This document shows, in pieces, positions 1 through 11,400 of a stretch of DNA of 64,000 bases. The notes beneath the pieces were generated by a model, which made no database searches, was not told the origin of the DNA, and saw only the letters and a list, made by a program, of their open reading frames with translations. This stretch comes from Mycolicibacterium neoaurum ATCC 25795 (GTDB lineage Bacteria; Actinomycetota; Actinomycetes; Mycobacteriales; Mycobacteriaceae), in NCBI RefSeq assembly GCF_000691525.1, contig NZ_JMDW01000008.1:434001-498000 (forward strand), given 5' to 3'. Numbering within the stretch: the stretch's first letter is position 1; each line of letters opens with the position of its first letter. Both the position numbers and the translations under genes were made by a program.

Positions 1-674
1 CGGTGTTCAACGCCGCCTTCGCCGCCCTCGGCCTTCCCGTGCAGTGGAGCGTCGAGCGCTACCGGCAGCTCCTGGCGCTGCCCGACGAACGGCTGCGGGT
101 CGCGGCCGAGCTGCGTAAACGATGTATCGGCACCGACTGCGATGTGCTGGTGCGGGTCCTGGTCGAGCAGGTGTGCGAGACCAAGGAGGCCCTGCTGCAG
201 CGGGTGATGCTCGACGCGGGGCTCAGCCCGCGCACCGGGCTCAACGATCTGGTGACCGATGCCTTCGTCGCGCAGGTGCCGATCGCGGTCATCACCGACG
301 GCCGCCGGCGCTGGGCGCAGCCGCTGGTGAGCCAGCTGGTGGGGGCCGGTCTGGTGGAGGCCGTGGTGACTGCCGACGATATCGGTGTGCCGCCGCGCGG
401 GGATGCCCTGATCCGGCAGGCGCTGGTCGAACTGGGCGTGGCGCCGCATGACGCACTGGCCATCGTCGGGTCGGCCACCGGCCTGCGCGGCGCCGACACC
501 GCGGGCCTGGCCACCGTGCTGATCGACGGCGACGCGCACCCCGCGGCCGCGGTTCCGGCTGCCGCGGCCGCGGTGCGTCGCGATTACAGCGGGACCGACG
601 GCGGCCTGCGGCTGGCCCAATGCCGCCGACTGCACGCGCAGTGGTGGGCCGAACACAACGTTCCGGCGGCCTGA
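1..674 (+). CDS. HAD-superfamily hydrolase (CbbY/phosphoglycolate phosphatase-like), 5' truncated
   Basis: The frame is open from the left window edge (first whole codon at base 3) and ends at TGA 672-674. The first visible residues (VFNAAFAALGL) match the segment that normally follows the DxDGT nucleophile motif of CbbY-type HAD phosphatases, so the catalytic N-terminus lies outside the window and the GTG at base 3 is unlikely to be the true start. Visible HAD features are the helical cap region, motif II (AVITDGRRRW) and the motif IV area (IVGSATGLRGADTAGL). In motif IV the usual GDS.G.D acidic pair is partly altered. The substrate cannot be inferred; a small sugar or glycolate phosphate is typical of the family. 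Confidence 0.7.
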   Translation, partial: VFNAAFAALGLPVQWSVERYRQLLALPDERLRVAAELRKRCIGTDCDVLVRVLVEQVCETKEALLQRVMLDAGLSPRTGLNDLVTDAFVAQVPIAVITDGRRRWAQPLVSQLVGAGLVEAVVTADDIGVPPRGDALIRQALVELGVAPHDALAIVGSATGLRGADTAGLATVLIDGDAHPAAAVPAAAAAVRRDYSGTDGGLRLAQCRRLHAQWWAEHNVPAA

Positions 675-708
675 CCGCGCCGACGCCGCTTGTCGCCGGT
701 GCCTGCGA

Positions 709-1173
709 TCACAGCGGCACCCAGATCCCGAAGAACCAGAACCCCCACTGGTTGAACCCCGGGTCCCAGACCGGAGTCACGGTCTGTCCCCAATAGTCGA
801 AGGGTGCCGGTGGCGGCGCCCACGGTGGCGGGGGCGGGTCGAATCCCCACGGCCGCGGCGGTGGGGGCGGTGGTCCGAAACCCCATGGGGCCGGCCCGTT
901 GCCCCATGGCGGGGGATGTCCGTGCCAGTGCGGGTCACCGGGCGGACCACCGGGACCACCCGGATTGCCAGGCCCACCCGGGCCACCAGGGCCACCGGGA
1001 TTGCCCGGCGGGGGCGGTGGCCCGGCCGGGCCACAGTGCACGCCAGGCGGACCGCATGGTGGACCCGGTGCGGCGTAGGCCACGCCGGACCCCACCCCGA
1101 TGGCAGCCATACCGATCACACCGGCCGCGCCCACGGCGAGCAGCCCCGCCGTGCATCGCTTCGTCACGCTCAT
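709..1173 (-). CDS. Secreted Pro/Gly-rich protein with collagen-like tract
   Basis: A 154-residue protein with an N-terminal signal peptide: basic MSVTKR, a hydrophobic segment to about residue 30, and a likely cleavage after AYA. The mature part is almost entirely Pro and Gly, with a GGPGGPGGPGNPGG tract around residues 58-75 and then PPPPP blocks with Trp and His. It ends in an aromatic tail (WGFWFFGIWVPL). Small low-complexity exported proteins of this kind are common in mycobacteria and have no assigned function. It ends 34 bp from the convergent HAD gene and has no obvious operon partner. Confidence 0.7.
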   Translation of the reverse strand: MSVTKRCTAGLLAVGAAGVIGMAAIGVGSGVAYAAPGPPCGPPGVHCGPAGPPPPPGNPGGPGGPGGPGNPGGPGGPPGDPHWHGHPPPWGNGPAPWGFGPPPPPPRPWGFDPPPPPWAPPPAPFDYWGQTVTPVWDPGFNQWGFWFFGIWVPL

Positions 1174-1247
1174 GTCGAACTCCCTCGACGATCAGGTTTC
1201 CCGACCTGGAGTCCACAGTCACCCTCGAACCTGCAAGCAGGCTGTGA

Positions 1248-2123
1248 CTATCCCGCGCGCAACGCCTCGATGACGGCGCTGAAATCCAACCCGCTGTGCT
1301 CGGCGTTGAAATCCGCGTAGATCTGCGCCGCATGAGTGCCCAGCGGGGCGTTGGAGCCGGTCGATTCGACCGCTGCCATCGCCAGCCCGAGGTCCTTGTG
1401 CATCAGGGCGGTCGCGAACCCGGGCTTGAAATCGTTGTTGGCCGGTGAGGTCGGAACCGGCCCTGGCACCGGGCAATTGGTGCTCACTGCCCAGCAGTTA
1501 CCGGTCGCCCCGGTGATCACGTCGAACAGCTTCTGTTTGTCCAGATCCAGCTTCTCGGCCAGTACGAACGCCTCACCGATGGCGATCTGCTGCACGGCAA
1601 GGACCATGTTGTTACACACCTTGGCGGCCTGGCCGGCGCCCGAGCCCCCGCAGTGGATGATCTTGCCTGCCATAGGATCCAGCGCCGCGGTGGCTCTCGC
1701 GAATTCCTCCTCCTCGCCACCGACCATGAATGCCAGCGTGCCCGCCGCGGCACCCTTGATGCCGCCGGACACCGGGGCATCGAGCTGGGCGAAGCCGGCG
1801 TCGAGGGCCTGCCGGTGGATCTCGCGGGCGTCATCGACGGAAATGGTGGAGGTGTCGATGAACAACGCACCGGCCTTGGCCGCCGGCAGCACCTCGGCAT
1901 AAACGGACTTCACGATGGCACCGTTGGGCAGCGAGGTGATGACGATATCGGCCTCGGCCACCGCCGCGGGGCCGGTGTCGAAGGTGATGATGCCCTTGCC
2001 GGCCGCGGCGTCCCGCAGGTCGGCAACGGGGTCGTACCCGTGCACGGTGAAGCCGCCCGAGACCAGGTTGGCGGCCATCGGACCGCCCATGTTGCCCAGC
2101 CCGAGAAATGCGATGGTGCTCAT
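1248..2123 (-). CDS. mmsB: 3-hydroxyisobutyrate dehydrogenase
   Basis: NAD-dependent oxidation of 3-hydroxyisobutyrate to methylmalonate semialdehyde in valine catabolism. The 291-residue protein has the family length. It starts with the Rossmann signature FLGLGNMGGPMAANL, has the substrate-binding segment DAPVSGGIKGA near residue 120, and the catalytic-lysine motif GAGQAAKVCNNM near residue 170. It is the last gene of the operon mmsA, acyl-CoA dehydrogenase, mmsB, starting 15 bp after the preceding stop. The encoded activities are consecutive or near-consecutive valine pathway steps. Confidence 0.93.
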   Translation of the reverse strand: MSTIAFLGLGNMGGPMAANLVSGGFTVHGYDPVADLRDAAAGKGIITFDTGPAAVAEADIVITSLPNGAIVKSVYAEVLPAAKAGALFIDTSTISVDDAREIHRQALDAGFAQLDAPVSGGIKGAAAGTLAFMVGGEEEEFARATAALDPMAGKIIHCGGSGAGQAAKVCNNMVLAVQQIAIGEAFVLAEKLDLDKQKLFDVITGATGNCWAVSTNCPVPGPVPTSPANNDFKPGFATALMHKDLGLAMAAVESTGSNAPLGTHAAQIYADFNAEHSGLDFSAVIEALRAG

Positions 2124-2138
2124 CTGCTGTCGTCCCTT

Positions 2139-3305
2139 CTATCCGGCGGCCCGGGCCCGCGCGGCTTCCGCCCGGCCGATGACCACCCGCATGATTTCGT
2201 TGGTGCCCTCCAGGATTCGGTGCACCCGCAGGTCCCGGACGATCTTCTCCAGGCCGTACTCGTTGAGATAGCCGTAGCCGCCGTGTAATTGCAGTGCCGA
2301 ATCGGCGACGTCGAAACAGGAGTCCGTGACGTAGCGCTTGGCCATCGCGCACAGTTCGACCTTGTCCGGTGCGTTCGCATCGAGTGCCGACGCCGCACGC
2401 CACAACATGTTCCGGGATGTCTCCAGAGCGGTGGCCATATCGGCCAGGGAGAACCGGATGGTGGGCTCGTCGATGAGTGCGCCGCCGAAGGCCTCCCGAT
2501 CACGCAGATAGGCGGCCGCCTTCTGATGCGCGGTCCGGGCGCCGCCGAGTGAACAGGCGGCGATGTTGATGCGGCCACCGTTGAGCCCGTTCATCGCGAT
2601 ACCGAACCCGGTGCCCTCACCCTCGGGCCCGCCGAGCAACGCATCGGCGGGCACCCGAACCTGCTCCAGGATGACCTGCGCGGTCGGCTGGGTGTTCCAC
2701 CCCATCTTTGCTTCATTCGGTCCGAAACTCAGTCCAGGGGTGCCCTTTTCGACAAGGAATGCCGAGATGCCCTTCGGGCCCTCCGCGCCGGTGCGCGCCA
2801 TCACCAGATAGACGTCGGACACTCCCGCACCCGAGATGAACTGCTTGACACCGTCGAGCACCCAGCCGTCGGAGTCGCGAACCGCCTTGGTACGCAATGC
2901 CGAGGCATCCGAACCGGCACCCGGTTCGGTCAGACAGTAGCTCGCGATGGTCTCCATGGTCGCCAGCCGCGGCACCCAGGTCTTGCGCTGTTCCAGGTTG
3001 CCGTAGGTGTCCACCATCCATGCGCACATGTTGTGGATGGAGATGAACGAGGCAAGTGCCGGATCAGCCGCGGACAATTCCTCGAAGATCCGCACGGCAT
3101 CGATGCGACGCAATCCGCTGCCGCCGACATCTTCACCGCAGTAGATCGCGGCCATGCCCAGCTCGGCGGCCGCGCGCAGCACATCGGTGGGGAAGTGCTT
3201 GCTGTGGTCCCACTCCAAGGCGTGTGGCGCAAGACGTTTGGCGGCGAACGCGGCCGCCGTCTCGGCGATCACCCGTTCGTCGTCGGTCAGATCGAATATC
3301 GACAT
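2139..3305 (-). CDS. Acyl-CoA dehydrogenase, probable isobutyryl-CoA dehydrogenase
   Basis: A FAD-dependent acyl-CoA dehydrogenase of 388 residues; in this operon isobutyryl-CoA to methacrylyl-CoA is the logical reaction. Start ATG at 3305 gives MSIFDLTDDER, the normal family N-terminus; the frame stays open upstream but that part overlaps mmsA and is not family-like. Visible signatures are YCLTEPGAGSDA (FAD/substrate loop, around residue 130) and the C-terminal LHGGYGY...RILEGTNEIM block with the active-site region. It sits 7 bp after the mmsA stop and 15 bp before mmsB. M. tuberculosis fadE9 sits in a comparable mmsA-mmsB context; orthology is inferred, not tested. Confidence 0.9.
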   Translation of the reverse strand: MSIFDLTDDERVIAETAAAFAAKRLAPHALEWDHSKHFPTDVLRAAAELGMAAIYCGEDVGGSGLRRIDAVRIFEELSAADPALASFISIHNMCAWMVDTYGNLEQRKTWVPRLATMETIASYCLTEPGAGSDASALRTKAVRDSDGWVLDGVKQFISGAGVSDVYLVMARTGAEGPKGISAFLVEKGTPGLSFGPNEAKMGWNTQPTAQVILEQVRVPADALLGGPEGEGTGFGIAMNGLNGGRINIAACSLGGARTAHQKAAAYLRDREAFGGALIDEPTIRFSLADMATALETSRNMLWRAASALDANAPDKVELCAMAKRYVTDSCFDVADSALQLHGGYGYLNEYGLEKIVRDLRVHRILEGTNEIMRVVIGRAEAARARAAG

Positions 3306-3312
3306 GCCGGCA

Positions 3313-4833
3313 CTATTGCATCGTGGGAATGACGAACTCGGCGCCGTCCTTGATGCCCGACGGCCAGCGCTCGGTGACGGTCTTGACCTTGGTGTAGAAC
3401 TGGATCGAGGCCGGACCGTGCTGGTTGAGATCGCCGAAGCCGGAACGCTTCCAGCCGCCGAAGGTGTGATAGGCCACCGGGACCGGGATCGGCACGTTGA
3501 CGCCGACCATGCCGACCTGAACGCGGGAGACGAAGTCGCGGGCGGCGTCGCCGTCGCGGGTGAAGATCGCGACACCGTTGCCGTATTCGTGCTCTGTCGG
3601 GAGCCTCAACGCGTCCTCATAGTCCTTGGCTCTTACGATGCACAGCACCGGGCCGAAGATCTCGTCGGTGTAGATCGACATGTCGGTGGTGACATGGTCG
3701 AACAGGGTAGGGCCGATGAAGAATCCCTTGGACAGATCCTGACCGTCGAAGCTCAGTTCGTCGGTGGCGCGCTCGCGACCGTCGACCACCAGTTCGGCTC
3801 CGGCTTCTACGCCCTGGCCGATGTAGTCGCGCACCCGCTCGAGGGCGGCACCGGTGACCAGCGGTCCGTAATCGGCCTTGGGATCCAGGCTGTGCCCGAC
3901 GCGCAGCTGGTTGACGCGCTCGACCAATCGATTTCGAAGCCGTTGCGCTGTCTCTTCGCCCACCGGGACCGCGACGCTGATGGCCATGCACCGCTCGCCG
4001 GCGCTGCCGTACCCGGCGCCGATGAGTGCGTCGACGGCCTGGTCGAGATCGGCGTCGGGCATTACGATCATGTGGTTCTTGGCGCCGCCGAAGCACTGGC
4101 TGCGCTTTCCGTTGGCCGCGGCCGTGGAGTAGATGTACTGGGCGATATCAGAGCTGCCGACGAAGCCGACGGCCTGGATGTCGGGATGGGTCAGGATCGC
4201 GTCGACAGCCTCCTTGTCGCCGTGGACGACCTGGAAGACGCCTGCGGGCAGGCCCGCCTCGACGAACAATTCGGCCAGCCGCACCGGTACCGACGGGTCG
4301 CGCTCGGAAGGCTTGAGGATGAAGGCGTTGCCACATGCGAGCGCCGGACCGGCCTTCCACAGCGGGATCATCGCCGGGAAGTTGAACGGCGTGATCCCGG
4401 CGACCACACCGAGCGGCTGACGGATCGAGTACACGTCGATACCGCCTCCCGCGCCCTCGGTGAACTCACCTTTGAGCAGGTGCGGGATGCCGATCGCGAA
4501 CTCGATGACCTCGATGCCGCGCTGGATGTCGCCCTTGGCGTCGGGCACGGTCTTGCCGTGTTCGATGGAGAGCAGCTCGGCCAGCTCGTCGACGTTCTCG
4601 TTGACCAGCGCGATGAACTTCATCAGCACGCGGGCCCGCCGTTGCGGGTTCCACGCCGCCCATTCCTGCTGGGCGGTCACCGCGGAGGCGACCGCGGTGT
4701 CCACGTCGGCCTTACTTGCCAACAGGACCTGTGCCTGCACCTCGCCGGTGCTGGGGTTGAGGACATCCGCGGTGCGGGTGGAGGCGAGATCGCTGCGCTT
4801 GCCGTCGATGAAGTGCTGAATTCTGGTGGTCAT
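3313..4833 (-). CDS. mmsA: Methylmalonate-semialdehyde dehydrogenase (CoA-acylating)
   Basis: CoA-acylating aldehyde dehydrogenase converting methylmalonate semialdehyde to propionyl-CoA, the end of valine catabolism. The 506-residue protein starts at ATG 4833 (MTTRIQHFIDGK). The start is supported by the family N-terminus and by the candidate operator lying just upstream. ALDH landmarks are GITPFNFPAM (cofactor region), GSAGERCMA with the nucleophilic Cys, EIFGPVL, and the C-terminal FGGWKRSGFGD typical of MmsA. It is the first gene of the mmsA-fadE-mmsB operon. Confidence 0.93.
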   Translation of the reverse strand: MTTRIQHFIDGKRSDLASTRTADVLNPSTGEVQAQVLLASKADVDTAVASAVTAQQEWAAWNPQRRARVLMKFIALVNENVDELAELLSIEHGKTVPDAKGDIQRGIEVIEFAIGIPHLLKGEFTEGAGGGIDVYSIRQPLGVVAGITPFNFPAMIPLWKAGPALACGNAFILKPSERDPSVPVRLAELFVEAGLPAGVFQVVHGDKEAVDAILTHPDIQAVGFVGSSDIAQYIYSTAAANGKRSQCFGGAKNHMIVMPDADLDQAVDALIGAGYGSAGERCMAISVAVPVGEETAQRLRNRLVERVNQLRVGHSLDPKADYGPLVTGAALERVRDYIGQGVEAGAELVVDGRERATDELSFDGQDLSKGFFIGPTLFDHVTTDMSIYTDEIFGPVLCIVRAKDYEDALRLPTEHEYGNGVAIFTRDGDAARDFVSRVQVGMVGVNVPIPVPVAYHTFGGWKRSGFGDLNQHGPASIQFYTKVKTVTERWPSGIKDGAEFVIPTMQ

Positions 4834-4865
4834 GAGATCCGTCCGAAGTGTGCGTGCCCGATGTG

Positions 4866-4891
4866 ATCCAAGATACTTGGATATCCTAGTA
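4866..4891. promoter_or_regulatory. Candidate operator upstream of mmsA (three overlapping half-sites)
   Basis: Two overlapping inverted repeats lie 33-58 bp upstream of the mmsA ATG. The first is ATCCAAG-ATA-CTTGGAT (4866-4882, perfect 7-bp arms). The second is TACTTGGATATCCTAGTA (4874-4891, one mismatched pair). Read as half-sites of consensus ATCCwAGTA they occur three times in alternating orientation. This is typical of a dimeric TetR- or GntR-type repressor site in a catabolic promoter. No regulator gene is adjacent, so the cognate protein is unknown. Confidence 0.6.
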
Positions 4892-4928
4892 ATGGGTCGG
4901 GCCGCACGCAAGGAGCGGGGGTGAAGGC

Positions 4929-6532
<1,604 letters not shown>

Positions 6533-6556
6533 CTAGAGGTGCTCCGCCCCGCCGAT

Positions 6557-7405
6557 CTAGGTCAGGCCCAGCGGGCCGGCCAACTCGGTCAACGTCGGCA
6601 GCAGCTCATCCCAGCCGCCCAGCACCTGGATCGCCACATGATCGGCGCCGGCATCCAGATGCTGGTTCAGGCGCGCGGCGACATCGGCCGCGGTGCCGTG
6701 CGCGACGACGGCGTCGATCAACCGGTCGCTTCCCGGTTTGGCGATATCGTCCTCGGTGAAGCCAAGGCGGCGCCAGTTGTTCAGGTAATTGCTCAGATTC
6801 AGATAGAAGTCCACGGCGCCCCGACCGATCTCACGGGCGTGCTCGACATCGGTGCTGAGGACGACCTTGTGCTCGGGCGCCAAGAAGACGGTGTTACCGA
6901 TCAGGTTGTGGGCCTGGCCGGTGTGCTGCGGGGTGGTCAGGTAAGGGTGGGCACCCGCGCTGCGGGCGGCCGCCAGCTTGAGCACCTTGGGCCCCAGCGC
7001 GGCGATGACCCGCCGACTGGTCGGCACATGCGCGGCGTCGAGTGCATCCAGGTACTCGACCAGTACGTCATAGGGTTTGCGGTATTCCTCGGTGTGCTCG
7101 GGATGACCGACGCCGATACCGAGCAGGAAGCGACCCGGATGAGCCTTCTCCACCCGGTGGTAGGCCTCGGACACCTCACCGGAATCCGCCTGCCATACGT
7201 TGATGATGCCCGTGGCGACCTGCAGATTGTCGGTCGCCTCCAGTAGCGGCTCGACATAGTTGAGGTCACCCTTGGGCGACCCGCCGATCCACAGCGCGCC
7301 GTAACCCAACTTCTCGATCTCGGCCGCCTGCTCGGGCTTCGGCACACCGAAGGTCCAGACGCCGTAGCGACCGAAGTCGGGTTTGAGGGTCACGGCGTCG
7401 GTCAT
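6557..7405 (-). CDS. LLM-class F420-dependent oxidoreductase
   Basis: A luciferase-like monooxygenase-fold protein of about 282 residues, of the type that uses coenzyme F420 in mycobacteria; the substrate is unknown. Start ATG at 7405 (MTDAVTLKPDFGRYGVW) is preferred over an ATG four codons upstream because the family begins with a short polar segment before YGVW. Recognisable parts are GYGALWIGGSP (strand 1), ATGIINVW and RFLLGIGVGHPEHTEEY (TIM-barrel strands lining the flavin site), and SAGAHPYLTTP. It is highly similar in layout to the next gene (7448-8293), so the pair is a tandem duplication. Confidence 0.88.
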   Translation of the reverse strand: MTDAVTLKPDFGRYGVWTFGVPKPEQAAEIEKLGYGALWIGGSPKGDLNYVEPLLEATDNLQVATGIINVWQADSGEVSEAYHRVEKAHPGRFLLGIGVGHPEHTEEYRKPYDVLVEYLDALDAAHVPTSRRVIAALGPKVLKLAAARSAGAHPYLTTPQHTGQAHNLIGNTVFLAPEHKVVLSTDVEHAREIGRGAVDFYLNLSNYLNNWRRLGFTEDDIAKPGSDRLIDAVVAHGTAADVAARLNQHLDAGADHVAIQVLGGWDELLPTLTELAGPLGLT

Positions 7406-7447
7406 GGCGATCTCCATCCTCGTCGGTGTGTCATGGCCCGGTTCATC

Positions 7448-8293
7448 TCACCGCAGGCCCAGCGGTCCGGCCAACTCGGTGAGCGCCGGCAACAGGTTGT
7501 CTGTACCCGTCAGCACCTGAACCGGAACATGATCGGCCCCGGCGTCGAGATGTTCGGTCAACCGCGCGGCGATCGCATCGGTGGTGCCGTGGGCGACCAC
7601 GGCATCGACGAGCGCATCGCTGCCGGGCTCGGCGAGATCGGCGTCGGTGAAGCCCAGCCGTTTCCAGTTGTTCAGGTAGTTCGCCAGATTGAGGTAGATC
7701 TCCAAGGCCTTGCGGCCCACCTCGCGGGCGTGTGCCTCATCGGTGGTGAGCACGACTTTGTGTTCGGGCGCCAGGAACGCGTCGGGTCCGATCAGCGCGC
7801 GCGCCTGGGCGGTGTGTTCGGGGGTGGTCAGATAGGGATGCGCGCCGGCACTGCGGCGTGCGGACAGTTTGAGCACCTGCGGGCCGAGCGCGGCCACCAC
7901 CACCCGATCGCGCGGAACGCCGTGACCGTCGAGTGCATCCAGGTACTCGACCAGCGCGTCATAGGGCTTCTTGTACTCCGAGTGCGCCTCGGGATGGCCG
8001 ACGCCGATACCGAGCAGGAAGCGGCCGGGGTAGCGCTTTTCGATGCGGTGGAAGGAATCGGCCACCGGCGCCGCCGGTGCCGACCAGATGTTGACGATGC
8101 CGGTGGCCACCTGCAACGTTTCGGTCGCGCCCAGGATCGGATCCACCCAGTCCAGGTCGGCGGGCGGTGAGCCGCCCGCCCAGATCGCACCGTAACCCAG
8201 CGATTCGATCTCTCGGAGCTGTTGTTCGGGGAGCTGCCGCCACTGCTCGTAGTGACCGAACACGCCGAACTTGCCCAGAGCTGGTTTCGTCAT
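7448..8293 (-). CDS. LLM-class F420-dependent oxidoreductase (paralogue of neighbour)
   Basis: A 281-residue protein starting at ATG 8293 (MTKPALGKFGVF); the frame continues upstream without family-like sequence. It shares motif after motif with the adjacent LLM protein: GYGAIWAGGSP, ATGIVNIW, RFLLGIGVGHPEAHSEY, SAGAHPYLTTPEHTAQA, FLAPEHKVVL and the C-terminal LTELAGPLGL. It therefore arose by tandem duplication and probably binds F420 too. It lies 42 bp upstream of its paralogue on the same strand, so the two may be co-transcribed. Substrate unknown. Confidence 0.88.
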   Translation of the reverse strand: MTKPALGKFGVFGHYEQWRQLPEQQLREIESLGYGAIWAGGSPPADLDWVDPILGATETLQVATGIVNIWSAPAAPVADSFHRIEKRYPGRFLLGIGVGHPEAHSEYKKPYDALVEYLDALDGHGVPRDRVVVAALGPQVLKLSARRSAGAHPYLTTPEHTAQARALIGPDAFLAPEHKVVLTTDEAHAREVGRKALEIYLNLANYLNNWKRLGFTDADLAEPGSDALVDAVVAHGTTDAIAARLTEHLDAGADHVPVQVLTGTDNLLPALTELAGPLGLR

Positions 8294-8412
8294 GGTCGGC
8301 ACAACCGCCGAAAGGGTGCTGCGCATTCCGAGCGGCGCACGCTGTGTGCTTCTGACGATCGATGGCCGGCCCGCGTATCGCGGACCGGCCATCGACGTGC
8401 TGCGCGTGCGTG

Positions 8413-11400
8413 CTAGGTGATCGGCACCGTGACGCTCACGGGGGTGAGTCCGCCGTGTCCGTCATCGAGCATCACGATGAACGTGTCGGACTGATCGGCT
8501 GCCGACGCCCCCGCAGCGGTGGCTGCCGCCCGCGCCGCGGCGGTCGGGGTGTAGGAGAAGGAACCGGTCGCCGAGTCGAGGATGACCGTGCCCTTGCCCG
8601 TGCTGCCCGGTCCGGTGTAGGTCAGGGTGTCGCCGTTGGCATCGCTGCCGGTGACGGCCCCGTTGACCACGCCGGTCGGGTTGTTGTTGTTGAGCACCTT
8701 GACGTTGTCGATGCTCAGCCGCGCCCCGGCCGCCTCACCTCTGGTGGCATCCCAGGTTCCGGAGACGAACACGAACCGGTAGTTGCCTGTGGTGTTGACC
8801 AGATAGTTGACCACCGTCACGGGTTGAACGGTCTGCGCGTTGGCGCCCGTGGCATTGAGCATGATCTCGGTGCGGCCGGTGTCGACGTCGACGATGTAGC
8901 CCACGACATCGAAGGCGTCCCAGCCGCCGCTGGCCTCCCAGTCGAACTGCACCGTGGCCCCGGCGTAGATCGCCAGCGGATTGTTCGACACCACGACGGG
9001 TCCGTGCACCACGCCGCCACTACCTGCCGGGGTGTTGCTGACCCCGCTCAGTTCGGAGACCATGACGGCCCGGCCGTTGGTGACCGTCGTGGTGTAGGTG
9101 CCGGTGCCGCCGGTGGATTCGATACCCCCGTCGGGTGCTCGGGTCGGGTCGACCGGCGTGGGCCATCCGGCGACGGTCCCGGCGCCGCCGAGTTTGACCC
9201 GGCCGTCGATGGCCGTCCAGCCCGTCAGGGAGTTCGAGAAGTCGCCGTTGGGGAAGGTGTTGATACTCGCCGTTCCCGTCGGGGCGGTGTTGCTCGGGCT
9301 GATGGTGACGCTGACCGGCACCACGAGCGTGCCGCCGTGGCCGTCGCTGATGGTCACGTTGAAGGTGTCGGTCAGTGCCGACGCCGGGGCGTTGGCGGCT
9401 GCGGCGTTGTGCCGTGCCGCCGCGGTGGGCGTGTAGCTGAACGTCCCCGTCGTCGTGTTGACCGTGACCGTCCCGCCGAGCGCGGTCGTGGTCGATCCCG
9501 AGAACACCGGGGTGTCCTGATCGGCATCGGTGACGACGACCGACCCGGTGACGTTGCCATTCGATGCGTTCGGGGTGTTGACGTTCACCGCCGCTGTCGG
9601 CGTGCTGTTGGCCGGGTCGACATCCACCAGGATGGTGACCACCATGGTGCCGCCGTGGCCGTCGTCGACCGTCAGGTCGAAGGTGTCCTTGCCCGCCGAT
9701 GCCGGAGCGCCGGTGGCTGCGGCGGCGTGGCGGATGGCGGTGGTGGGGGTGTAGGTGAAGGCGCCGGTGGTGGGGTCGACGGTGACGGTGCCGCCCTTGG
9801 TGCTGGTGAGCGGTCCGGTGATGACGGGGGTGTCGTTGTCGTTGTCGGTGATGTTGAGGGTTCCGGTGACGGTTCCCTGTGTGCCGCTGGGGTTTCCGAT
9901 GGTGGCGCTGACGGTGGGTGCGGTGTTGGTCGGGTCGATGTCGACGGTGACCGCGAGGGTGGTGGTGCCGCCGTGGCCGTCGTCGACGGTGATGGTGAAC
10001 GTGTCGGTCTGGTCGGCCGTGGTGGCGCCGTTGGCTGCGGCGGCGTGGCGGATGGCGGTGGTGGGGGTGTAGGTGAAGGCGCCGGTGGTGGGGTCGATGG
10101 TGACGGTGCCGCCCTTGGTGCTGGTGAGCGGTCCGGTGATGACGGTGGTGTCGTTGTCACTGTCGGTGACGTTGACGGTCCCGCTGACCGCACCGCCGGG
10201 CCCACTGGGGTTGCCGACCGACGTCGACACCGATGGTGCGGTGTTCGACCCGCTGACCTGAACGGTCACCGGTACTTCGATGGTGCCGCCGTGTCCGTCG
10301 CTGACGGTGATGGTGAAGGTGTCGGTCTGATCGGCGGTGGTGGCGCCGTTGGCTGCGGCGGCATGCCGGACCGCCGCCGACGGTGTGTAGACGTAGGTTC
10401 CGGTCGACGGATCGATCGTGATCGTGCCGCCCTTGGTGCTCAGCGCCGGTGCGCTGTAGCTGGGAACGTCGTTGTCCGGGTCGACGATGCTGACCGTCCC
10501 GGTGACCGTTCCCGCGGGGCCGCTCGGTGAACCGACCGTTGCGCTGCCCGACGTGGGCCCGGTGTTGGTCGCGCTCAGTGCGATCACCACCACCACCGAT
10601 GTCGTGCCGCCGTAGCCATCGCTGACCGTGGCGGTGAACGAATCCACCAGATCGGAACCGGACGCGCCGAGGGCCGCGGCCGCATGCCGTGCCGCCGCGG
10701 TGGGCGTGTAGACGAATGCGCCGGTGGCCGCGTCGATGGTGACGGTGCCGCCCTTGGTGCTCAGCGTCGACCCACCGAAGACGGTGGTGTCACCGTCGGA
10801 ATCGGAACCGGTGATGGAACCGGTCGCCGTGCCCGTCGTGTGGCTCAGACCGGTCACGGTGGCGCCGGCCACCGGTGCGGTGTTCGCGGCGACGATCGAC
10901 ACGCTGACCGGCACTTCGACGGTGCCGCCGTGTCCGTCGCTGACGGTGATGGTGAAGGTGTCGGTCTGGTCGGCGGTGGTGGCGCCGTTGGCTGCGGCGG
11001 CGTGACGGATGGCGGCGGTGGGGGTGTAGGTGTACGCACCGGTGGTCGCATCGACGGTGACGGTGCCGCCCTTGACGCTCGTGGCCGGGCCGGAGTAGCG
11101 CGGGGTGTCGCCGTCGGCATCGGTGGCGCCGCCGACGCTGCCGGCGACCACGCCGGAGCCGCCGTTGACATTGGTCACCGTCGGGGTGCCTGCGGTCGGG
11201 TTGGTGTTGAACGACGAGATGCCCACGGTCACCGGCACTTCGATGGTGCCGCCGTGTCCGTCGCTGACGGTGATGGCGAAGGTGTCGGTCTGGTCGGCGG
11301 TGGTGGCGCCGTTGGCTGCGGCGGCATGTCGGATGGCGGCGGTGGGGGTGTAGGTGTACGCGCCGGTGGTGGGGTCGACGGTGACGGTGCCACCCTTGGT

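Noticed and set aside
3154..4866. 570-codon plus-strand frame antisense to mmsA
   Set aside because: It lies entirely over a well-supported dehydrogenase operon and shows no recognisable motifs; similar antisense frames occur over rmlB/LLM (5522-7246), the redox fusion (16037-18004) and the reactivase (62301-63983).
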